Positions 25,798 to 32,332 of a stretch of DNA of 32,332 bases are shown one piece after another. Made by a program: the position numbers and the translations under genes. Numbering within the stretch: position 1 is the first letter of the stretch; every line of letters starts with the position of its first letter. The stretch is from Bacteroidota bacterium (GTDB lineage: Bacteria; Bacteroidota; Bacteroidia; Chitinophagales; Saprospiraceae): assembly GCA_024743405.1 (NCBI GenBank), contig JANSWP010000084.1:1-32332 (forward strand). Reading direction: 5' to 3'. The notes beneath the pieces are model-generated. The model saw only the letters and a program-made list of their open reading frames with translations. It had not been told where the DNA came from and ran no database searches.

Positions 25798-27915
25798 TTA
25801 TTTCTTCAGTTTAAACCTCACCGAATTCATAATAATCACCACATCAGAAAAGCCCATAAAAAGTGCCCCCCACATTGGATTCAAAAATCCAAAAGCAGCA
25901 ACTGGAATAGCGACAATATTATAAGCAAAAGCCCAAAAGAGATTTTGCTTGATCGTTCTTAATGTGTCCTGGCTAATACTGACTGCCTTCGATAGTCGCT
26001 CCATTTTGCCATCTAACAACACCACCTGAGCAGATTGGATGGCTACTTGTGAGGCATTACTTAAGGATACTCCGATTGTTGCTTTAGCAAGGGCAGGGGC
26101 ATCATTGATACCGTCACCAATCATGGCGGTTGGTGCACTTTGGCTTAATTTTTCAATGATTTCTAATTTCGTAGAAGGTAATTTCTCCGCATAAAATTCT
26201 TTTACCGAAAGCTGATTAGCAATCGTTTCGGTTTTTTCTTGCTTGTCTCCGCTCAAAATAATGGGGTTCTTATCATTATCTCTTAAAAAATCGATGGTCG
26301 CTTTGGTATCTGGTTTCAATTCATCTGCAATATCAATGGTTGCCAATAGTTCATTGTTTTTTGATAAATAGAGACTGTGCTCCCCTTTTTGACTATTGGG
26401 TAATGAAAACGTTAAAGTTCCAATTTTATAGGTGTTTCCTTCTTTGTCAATACCTAAAACACCCTTTCCTTTAACTTCATCTAATTTTGAAAAATGAATA
26501 GATCCAGTTCTGGCAAATCGCTCTTTATCCTCTAATTCTTTCACCAAAGATTTCGCAATTGGATGTGAAGAACGCTGTTCCATTTTATAAATCAAAGAAT
26601 GAATCAGTTCCTTATTATCAATCGAATAATCAATATTCTTTATTTTAAAATTACCAGTTGTAAGTGTCCCAGTTTTATCGAAAACAAAATTTTTGATACT
26701 TGCAAAAATCTCGACCGTTTTTGCTCCTTTCACTAAAATGCCGTTTTTCGCTAACTTTCCTACCCCCACCATCACTGCCGTTGGAGTTGCTAACCCCATT
26801 GCACAAGGACAAGAAATAACTAATACAGCGATACTATTCATGAGGGCATTTTGAAAAGGAATTTGAACCAAAAAGTAAGAAATTAAAAATGCCAAAAGAG
26901 AAATAGACAAAACTGCAGGCACAAAAATTCCAGTTAATTTATCCGCCAATCTTTGAATATCAGGTTTATCCTGTTGGGCTGATTTAACTAATTCAATCAT
27001 TTGACTCAACATGGTTTCACTACCAACCTTTAGGGTAACTACTTGAAGATTTCCATCAACCAATATAGACCCTCCAATCACCTCACTTTCTAAGGTTTTT
27101 TCAACCGGTACACTTTCTCCTGTCAACATTGATTCATCAACTAAGGCATCTCCCTTTAAGACTTTTCCATCAACTGGAATCCTATCCCCTTCATTCACTT
27201 GAAGGACATCGCCTGGTAACAAATCTTTGACTTCTACACTCACGATTGCCCCCGAAGGCGTTAATTTATTGGCTTTGTCAACCTGCAAGTGAGACAACTC
27301 CCCAATAGCCGTAGTCGTTTGTTTAATGGTGCGTTTTTCCAAATAATTACCAAATAGAACTAAGGTGATGATAGTAGCCGATGTCTCGTAAAATATGTAA
27401 TTCATTTCACCCAAATAGGTTCCGATCAAACTATACACAAAAGCAGCAGTACTTCCGATAAATATCAAAACATCCATGTGCATAGTCCCCTGCTTTAACG
27501 CACCTAAACTAGATCTTCCAAAATGAATAAAACCTAAAATATAAACCGGCAAACAAACTGCCAATTGAATCCAAGGGTCATCCAAGAACGAGAAGACTCC
27601 TATCCCCATTGACATAAAAATGTGCTGTAATAGTAAAGGGAGCGTAAAGACTAAAGCAAAAATTAACTTCCGGTGAAGCGTCCAGAACGGTTCCTTAATT
27701 TCGGCACCGACCACAGAATATCCCAACTGGGAAATTCCATGTTGAATATCTTCAATCGGAATTTCGACCTCTGGTTGCGTAAATCGAACCTCCTCTGTCG
27801 AAAAATTGACGTATACATCTTGAAGACCTTTCTTTTCTAAAAAGCGGTTAATATTTTTTGCACAGCTCGTACAATCCATACCTTCTACTTTCCATTCTAT
27901 TATATTAGGATTCAT
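25798..27915 (-). CDS. copA: Cu(I)-exporting P1B-type ATPase
   Basis: This 705-residue protein has one N-terminal heavy-metal-binding domain (GMDCTSCAK, Cys15 and Cys18). It then has eight membrane segments and the P-type ATPase cytoplasmic motifs TGES (265-268), DKTGT (413-417, phosphorylated Asp413), SHP (450-452) and GDGIND (600-605). The metal site in the sixth membrane segment is CPC (369-371). The seventh reads N658-x6-YN-x4-P and the eighth MGFSDVVIIMNS (687-698). Together these match the P1B-1 Cu(I)/Ag(I) subgroup, although the eighth segment has SD in place of the usual SS. It should pump monovalent copper from the cytoplasm across the inner membrane. The gene is divergent from the lipoprotein gene at 28130, with a 214-bp shared upstream region. 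No chaperone or copper regulator is next to it. Confidence 0.93.
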   Translation of the reverse strand: MNPNIIEWKVEGMDCTSCAKNINRFLEKKGLQDVYVNFSTEEVRFTQPEVEIPIEDIQHGISQLGYSVVGAEIKEPFWTLHRKLIFALVFTLPLLLQHIFMSMGIGVFSFLDDPWIQLAVCLPVYILGFIHFGRSSLGALKQGTMHMDVLIFIGSTAAFVYSLIGTYLGEMNYIFYETSATIITLVLFGNYLEKRTIKQTTTAIGELSHLQVDKANKLTPSGAIVSVEVKDLLPGDVLQVNEGDRIPVDGKVLKGDALVDESMLTGESVPVEKTLESEVIGGSILVDGNLQVVTLKVGSETMLSQMIELVKSAQQDKPDIQRLADKLTGIFVPAVLSISLLAFLISYFLVQIPFQNALMNSIAVLVISCPCAMGLATPTAVMVGVGKLAKNGILVKGAKTVEIFASIKNFVFDKTGTLTTGNFKIKNIDYSIDNKELIHSLIYKMEQRSSHPIAKSLVKELEDKERFARTGSIHFSKLDEVKGKGVLGIDKEGNTYKIGTLTFSLPNSQKGEHSLYLSKNNELLATIDIADELKPDTKATIDFLRDNDKNPIILSGDKQEKTETIANQLSVKEFYAEKLPSTKLEIIEKLSQSAPTAMIGDGINDAPALAKATIGVSLSNASQVAIQSAQVVLLDGKMERLSKAVSISQDTLRTIKQNLFWAFAYNIVAIPVAAFGFLNPMWGALFMGFSDVVIIMNSVRFKLKK

Positions 27916-28129
27916 TTTTATAATTTCGAGTTTTCAATTTTATGCTTCTTATAAATTACAAAGCATAATGGTTATGTATTTTTACAACAAAAATACCCCT
28001 TTAACACTTTAAAGTTTATAGAATTTTATTATTTACCTATTAATTTTTGTCATCGTTTTTTTTAGGAAAAGAAATTGACTATAAAAATCCATTCTAAACG
28101 AACTTGACAAAAATCAAAATTTAAAATAA

Positions 28130-28948
28130 ATGAAACTAACAAATTTATTCACCTTTTTATTCTTAGCCATTTTTTCTATTGGATTTGTTTCTTGCGGAGG
28201 TGGCGCAGAGGAATCTTCAGAAGAAACTACCGAAGCAGAAACTCCTCAAACTGAAGAATCAAAAATAGGTTACACTTTAACACCTTTTACTGAATCTACA
28301 TCCTTCCCAGACGCACGTATTCCTTACATGAGTTTTGAAGACAATCAATTTTCATTTGGAATAAACGACTTTAAATTAGGTGCACAAACACCAGATGCAC
28401 CTCAAAAAATGTGCGCTAATTCTGCAAAAGGTCAACACATCCACTTGATCGTGGACAATGGTCCTTACGCAGCAAAATACACCTACGATTTCCCATATGA
28501 ACTTTCCGATGGTGAACATTATGTATTAGCTTTTTTAAGTCGTTCCTACCACCAAAGTATCAAAACAGATAAAGCACATATAGCCAAGAAAATGACAATT
28601 GCGGGGGCTGGAGTAACTGCTGAAGAAGACATTACTGAACCAATGCTTTTTTACAGCCGCCCAAAAGGTTCTTACGTAGGAAAAGCTAATACGGATAAAG
28701 TAATGCTCGATTTTTATTTAAAAAATGTGACTTTGGGTAATGAGTACAAAGTAAAAGTCGAAGTAAACGGAGAGCAAGAGTTTATGGTAGATACCTGGCA
28801 ACCATATTATCTAGAAGGTCTGCCAATGGGTGATAATACCGTAAAATTAACCTTGGTGGATGGTTCTGGAAATATGATAGATACTCCATTGAATCCAGTT
28901 GAAAGGGCATTTACCTTAGCTGCTGACCCAGCTGAGACAGCACAATAA
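28130..28948 (+). CDS. Acidic lipoprotein, possibly the family annotated as phosphopeptide-binding
   Basis: This 272-residue protein has a signal ending in a lipobox, GFVSC with Cys22. It is followed by GGGAEESSEETTEAETP, a typical acidic Bacteroidota spacer after the lipid anchor. The mature part contains MCANSAKGQHIHLIVDNG and HYVLAFLSRSYHQSIKTDKA, phrases I associate with proteins annotated as phosphopeptide-binding in this phylum. That is recall, not a search. Repeated beta-strand stretches suggest Ig-like folds (for example near residues 185-265). The HIH motif could bind a metal, which would fit the divergent copper ATPase, but this is inference. The stop codon runs straight into a repeat fragment. 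Confidence 0.65.
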   Translation: MKLTNLFTFLFLAIFSIGFVSCGGGAEESSEETTEAETPQTEESKIGYTLTPFTESTSFPDARIPYMSFEDNQFSFGINDFKLGAQTPDAPQKMCANSAKGQHIHLIVDNGPYAAKYTYDFPYELSDGEHYVLAFLSRSYHQSIKTDKAHIAKKMTIAGAGVTAEEDITEPMLFYSRPKGSYVGKANTDKVMLDFYLKNVTLGNEYKVKVEVNGEQEFMVDTWQPYYLEGLPMGDNTVKLTLVDGSGNMIDTPLNPVERAFTLAADPAETAQ

Positions 28949-29055
28949 TTTATGGTTCTCACGAAGAAATTCCAAATGACTTTCTCAGAATAAATGAAGG
29001 AGGAATTTCAAGTAGGTTCGTGAAATATTGATCCTCAGGAAGTTAAAGTTTAGAC
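28948..29055. repeat. Partial palindromic element related to the one at 32059-32217
   Basis: It shares ATTTATGGTTCT at its start and about 50 aligned bases at its end (AATTT.AAG..AG.TTC.T.AA...TTG through AGGA.GT.AAA.TTTAGAC) with 32099-32208, and the spacing is the same (108 against 110 bp). The outer arms are absent or lost on the left. It begins at the last base of the lipoprotein stop codon. With the terminator at 29079 it accounts for most of the gap 28949-29255. I see no gene there. Confidence 0.55.
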
Positions 29056-29078
29056 CTTCTCATACTAAGCCAATTAAG

Positions 29079-29119
29079 AGCCACATTTAGGAAAATCATT
29101 CTTAGATGTGGCTTTTTTT
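29079..29119 (+). terminator. Rho-independent terminator after the lipoprotein gene
   Basis: AGCCACAT and ATGTGGCT form the stem around a loop that includes TTAGG/CTTAG pairing, and a run of seven T follows. It is oriented for the plus-strand gene ending at 28948 and precedes tonB. Confidence 0.75.
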
Positions 29120-29255
29120 ATCAATCATGATAAATATCACAAGTCTATATTGACAAAAATCACTGAAAGCTCTAGACAGAAAACGCAATTTTGGGTATAA
29201 GAAATAACTTTCAAAAAATAAATAAAAAAAATTATCACCTTTCAAAATTGCAATC

Positions 29256-30191
29256 ATGGATGCCAACTTAAATTTCACCACAACAACCATATTAGCCAGC
29301 TTAGCTGGATTTTTCCTAGTTATTGGAGCAATCATCCTTGTATTGAGAGCTTATTTAAACAAGGCTGCAGAAAGTAACTTAATGGAAATTCATAAAAATG
29401 AATCTACAAAGCCTTCATTTGAATCTCGAAATAAATACACCGAGGTAGATGCCTTTCAATTTCGAGGATTACTACTCAATGTAGGTCTTATATTAATGTT
29501 AGGTTTAACAACTGTACTTTTCAATTGGACAACCTATGAAAAAGAGGTCGCAGTGATGGATTTTGACATTGAAATAGACGAAGAAATAGTTGTTGAGCCA
29601 CCTCGTACCAAAGAGCCACCTCCGCCGCCACCTCCACCACCGCCACCAGTAATTCAAGAAGTTGCGGCTGATTTAGTTCTTGACGATGAAGATATTGAAT
29701 TTGTTGATCAATCTTTAGAGGCAGAAACTGAAGTTATCGCACCAGTGGTTCCGGTCAAAAGAGAGGAAAAAATTACAGCGCCGCCGCCACCACCACCACC
29801 AGAACCTGAGGTAGAGGAGATCTTTAAAGTTGTTGAAGATATGCCTAGATTCCCTGGTTGTGAAGACATGGCAGGTACAAAAGATGAGAAAAAAAGATGT
29901 GCTGATAAAAGATTGTATGAATACATTTATAAGTATTTGACGTACCCAAACATCGCGAGAGAAAATAATATCGCAGGTACTGTAGTCATACAATTTGTAG
30001 TAGAAAAAGATGGAAGTATTGGAGGTGCAAAGGTAGTCAGAGACATTGGTGGAGGATGTGGAAAATCTGCTTTAGATATTGTCAATCAAATGAACACAAT
30101 GCCAACTAAATGGATTCCTGGCAAGCAAAGAGGCAGACCTGTTAGAGTGATTTTTAATTTACCTGTTCGATTTAAATTAATAAACACATAA
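29256..30191 (+). CDS. TonB-type energy transducer with an N-terminal extra membrane segment
   Basis: This 311-residue protein has a C-terminal TonB domain (about residues 220-308, YPNIARENNIAGTVVIQFVV), proline runs at 121-131 and 176-182, and acidic spacers. These are the features of the periplasm-spanning protein that couples ExbB/ExbD energy to outer-membrane transporters. Two membrane segments are visible: residues 12-33 and 68-90 (RGLLLNVGLILMLGLTTVLF). The second, with the preceding MEIHKNES, looks like the usual start of Bacteroidota TonB (compare MEIKKNP-type starts). The first is therefore an extension, or the true start is ATG 29382 (M43). I kept 29256 because the frame is open and the added segment is clearly hydrophobic. 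The family has many paralogues. No exbB or exbD is adjacent, and the transporter served is unknown. Confidence 0.87.
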   Translation: MDANLNFTTTTILASLAGFFLVIGAIILVLRAYLNKAAESNLMEIHKNESTKPSFESRNKYTEVDAFQFRGLLLNVGLILMLGLTTVLFNWTTYEKEVAVMDFDIEIDEEIVVEPPRTKEPPPPPPPPPPPVIQEVAADLVLDDEDIEFVDQSLEAETEVIAPVVPVKREEKITAPPPPPPPEPEVEEIFKVVEDMPRFPGCEDMAGTKDEKKRCADKRLYEYIYKYLTYPNIARENNIAGTVVIQFVVEKDGSIGGAKVVRDIGGGCGKSALDIVNQMNTMPTKWIPGKQRGRPVRVIFNLPVRFKLINT

Positions 30192-30251
30192 TCACTTAAC
30201 CATTAATTTTAATAAGCAGAACTATCAAGTATAAATTGTCTAAATCTTAGA

Positions 30252-30286
30252 GGAAGTATTGAACTATTCAATACTTCCTTTTTTTT
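30252..30286 (+). terminator. Rho-independent terminator after tonB
   Basis: GGAAGTATTGAA-ctat-TTCAATACTTCC is a perfect 12-bp stem followed by eight T. It lies 60 bp past the tonB stop codon. Confidence 0.88.
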
Positions 30287-30361
30287 GGAAGTAAAATTAT
30301 TCGTACATTCATCAGCATTTCCCTCTTTTAAAAATCAATTCTAATTTGATTCTATTCAGTT

Positions 30362-30444
30362 CTTGAACAAAATTAAGTTATAGATTACTGGAGCATTGCC
30401 GCAAAGGGGCTCGCTCCAGTAAATGGTGGTTTTGGAGAGGAGTC
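30362..30444 (+). repeat. Truncated copy of the double-hairpin element at 6025-6203
   Basis: These 83 bp match 6036-6118 with four substitutions and no gaps. They contain the nested hairpin ACTGGAGC...GCTCCAGT. Both outer arms and the second hairpin of the full element are missing. Its end is 22 bp upstream of the ATG of the nucleotidase gene at 30467. Confidence 0.8.
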
Positions 30445-30466
30445 TAATAATAAATTCCAACTGAAA

Positions 30467-32032
30467 ATGAAAAGTAAATTACACATTGCATTTTATCTCG
30501 TATCCATTTTTATTCTTGGTGCATGTGGTGGCACCCAAGATACCATGGTAGAAGATTATGAATTTGAAAACTTCGAAGATGGCGTCATCCAATTCACTTT
30601 TTTTCACATAAATGATGTTTATGAAATAGCCCCTTTGGAAGGTGGGAAAGTAGGTGGTATGGCAAGAGTTGCGACCCTTTACAATCAATTATTGGAGGAA
30701 AACCCAAATACTCTTTTTGTTCATGCAGGAGATTTTTTGAACCCTTCATTATTAGGTACTCTAAAGCATGAAGGTAAAAGCATTAAAGGCAAACAAATGG
30801 TGGAAGCTATGAATGCTTGTGGGGTAGATCTGGTTACATTGGGTAATCATGAATTCGATTTAAAAAAACATGAACTACAAGAACGTCTAAATGAATCAAA
30901 TTTTTCTTGGCTAGCGACCAATGTTTTAACTTATAATGGAGAAAAATTAGTCCCATTTCATATTGAATCCATGGGCAATCGAGAATTTTTACCAGAGACT
31001 TTTACGTGGTCCATTTTTGATGAGGATGGCACTGAAATTAATATCGGAATTTTTGGTGCTACGATTAACTCAACAAAAAAAGACTGGATCTATTATGAAG
31101 ATTATTATCAAGAAGCCGTCAAATCATATCTGGAATTAAACTGTGAAACTGACGTAGTTTTTGGATTGACCCATTTGGCAATGAACCAAGACTTAAAATT
31201 AGCGAGCATGCTTCCAAATGTCCCTCTATTTATGGGCGGACACGATCACGAAAATATTATTGATACAGTAGGTAATGTAATAGTAGCAAAAGCAGATGCA
31301 AATGCAAAAACAGCTTATGTTCATCGCATAACCTTTCATAAAAACACTGGATATACTGAAGTTTCTTCAGAGTTAGTACCAATAACGGATGAAATTGAAG
31401 ATGAACCAAACGTCCAAGCAATCGTAGATAAATGGGCCAAAATTCAGGATGAAAATTTAACCCAAATCATTGCTAATCCTAATGAAGTGATTTATAAGAC
31501 AACCGTGCCTTTAGATGGACGAGAAGCAAGTATCCGGAATTTTCAAACCAATTTGGGTGAGATTATTTGTAAAGGTTGGGCTCATGCTGCATCAGCCAAA
31601 AAAGCAAATGCAGCCATTATGAATGGGGGTTCTATTCGCTTAGATGATCAATTGGATGGAAATATTTTGGCAGTTGACTTATTCCGAGCAATGCCTTTTG
31701 GAGGAAAGGTTTGGGAAATTGATATCAAGGGAAGTGACTTGAGGAAAATTTTAAATCAAGGTCTAGAAAATAAAGGAATTGGAGGTTATCTTCAATGGTA
31801 CAATATTGAATATAATTCAGGAAAAAAAGCATGGTCTATAGGTGGAAAACCTTTGGCAAGTAATAGGACCTATCATATCTGTTTAAACGATTATCTAGCA
31901 GCTTATAGTGAGACTATTTCGCCGATTATTAAACAAGCCAATGTCAAATATTATAAGCCAAAAGATGAAGACAAAAAAGATCCTAGAAGTGATGTTCGAA
32001 AGGCTGTAATTGAATACATGAAAACGTTGTAA
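30467..32032 (+). CDS. UshA-like 5'-nucleotidase/metallophosphatase lipoprotein
   Basis: This 521-residue protein is a lipoprotein (FILGAC, Cys20). It has the two-domain UshA layout. Residues 43-270 are the dimetal phosphatase: HIND at 47-50, GD at 88-89, GNHE at 126-129, GLTH near 224-227 and GGHDH near 248-252. After about residue 330 comes the C-terminal 5'-nucleotidase domain with RNFQTNLGEIICKGW, NGGSIR and the specificity stretch KGIGGYLQWYN. Family members dephosphorylate nucleotides or related phosphoesters in the periplasm or on the surface. Substrate specificity cannot be read directly. It is a single gene, preceded by the truncated repeat at 30362 and followed by a full palindromic element at 32059. 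Confidence 0.9.
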   Translation: MKSKLHIAFYLVSIFILGACGGTQDTMVEDYEFENFEDGVIQFTFFHINDVYEIAPLEGGKVGGMARVATLYNQLLEENPNTLFVHAGDFLNPSLLGTLKHEGKSIKGKQMVEAMNACGVDLVTLGNHEFDLKKHELQERLNESNFSWLATNVLTYNGEKLVPFHIESMGNREFLPETFTWSIFDEDGTEINIGIFGATINSTKKDWIYYEDYYQEAVKSYLELNCETDVVFGLTHLAMNQDLKLASMLPNVPLFMGGHDHENIIDTVGNVIVAKADANAKTAYVHRITFHKNTGYTEVSSELVPITDEIEDEPNVQAIVDKWAKIQDENLTQIIANPNEVIYKTTVPLDGREASIRNFQTNLGEIICKGWAHAASAKKANAAIMNGGSIRLDDQLDGNILAVDLFRAMPFGGKVWEIDIKGSDLRKILNQGLENKGIGGYLQWYNIEYNSGKKAWSIGGKPLASNRTYHICLNDYLAAYSETISPIIKQANVKYYKPKDEDKKDPRSDVRKAVIEYMKTL

Positions 32033-32058
32033 GAAAATCATTTTTTTGGATGATGAAG

Positions 32059-32217
32059 TTAGAGTAGGTCTAAAAATTTCACAAACTGAGAATCAATGAT
32101 TTATGGTTCTGGCGATAAATTATGAAGGGAGTTTGCCGAGGCAAATGACCGCAATAATTTGAAGGCAGATTCATAAAGCGTTGGTTTTTAGGAGGTAAAA
32201 ATTTAGACATACTCTAA
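32059..32217. repeat. Palindromic intergenic element, copy 10 (159 bp)
   Basis: The outer arms are TTAGAGTAGGTCTAAAAATT and TTAGAGTATGTCTAAATTTT (reverse complement, ending 32217). The interior has TTTGCC-ga-GGCAAA and GCCGAGGCAAATGACCGC, reminiscent of the core in copies 6 and 7. The right-arm sequence recurs alone at 1440-1455, and its interior is shared with 28948-29055. The rest of 32033-32332 shows no gene, except a possible start at 32315. Confidence 0.78.
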
Positions 32218-32314
32218 GCTCGACTTTAGCCATTTTCGCATGGCATTAAATTAAAACGAAAAGAGAACCCGAAAGAAGAAAACATATTTTTGGATCGATA
32301 AAAATTCAGAAATT

Positions 32315-32332
32315 ATGTTTAAGCTTCCACCT
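32315..32332 (+). other. Possible start of a gene cut by the window end
   Basis: ATGTTTAAGCTTCCACCT opens a frame that is cut off after six codons. There is not enough to judge whether it is real. Confidence 0.12.

Noticed and set aside
347-32032. One functional pathway linking the two phosphoesterases, the amidohydrolase and the glucosidase
   Set aside because: The genes differ in strand and export route, are separated by long gaps, and share no substrate logic.

Overview
The window is AT-rich DNA from a member of the Bacteroidota. The best guess at order is Saprospirales, but that is inference. Support comes from two giant secreted proteins ending in a type IX secretion (T9SS) sorting domain, a SusB-like GH97 glucosidase, a Bacteroidota-style TonB, several lipoproteins with a plain (L/F)xxC lipobox, and the lack of strong Shine-Dalgarno sites. 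I see no rRNA, tRNA, CRISPR array, integrase or transposase.

Layout. 0.3-5.8 kb, minus strand: a Tat-type calcineurin-like phosphoesterase, a small membrane protein, a ParB/Srx-like plus MORN/YwqK-like protein whose 5' end looks frameshifted, and a GH97 alpha-glucosidase lipoprotein. 5.8-6.5 kb: a gene-free block packed with palindromic repeats. 6.5-10.0 kb, plus strand: an AspT/YidE-type transporter and a YtcJ-like amidohydrolase. 10.2-19.0 kb, minus strand: a small secreted protein and two tandem paralogous surface proteins of about 1,280 residues (HYR-like repeats, dockerin-like, cohesin-like, T9SS tail). 19.9-22.1 kb, plus strand: RlpA (DPBB+SPOR) and an unknown lipoprotein. 22.1-27.9 kb, minus strand: an McrC homologue with no McrB, the RNA-binding protein Tex, and a CopA-type Cu(I) ATPase. 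28.1-32.0 kb, plus strand: a lipoprotein, TonB, and a UshA-like 5'-nucleotidase lipoprotein.

Most genes are ordinary envelope and housekeeping functions: glucan breakdown, peptide or organic-acid handling, surface display, cell-wall processing, TonB energy transduction and copper export. They do not form one pathway.

The striking signal is between the genes. Most of the long intergenic gaps hold an imperfect palindromic element of about 157-200 bp. Each has outer inverted arms of about 16-35 bp that match each other within a copy but differ between copies. Several share a conserved inner core (CGTTAAAAATACTCGCC ... CTGCGTTTTTTGCCTCG). I count ten full copies, two partial copies, one degenerate candidate and two solo arms. 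One copy (6025-6203) has what looks like its unoccupied site 300 bp away. I know of no named family with this structure, and it is the best candidate here for something undescribed.
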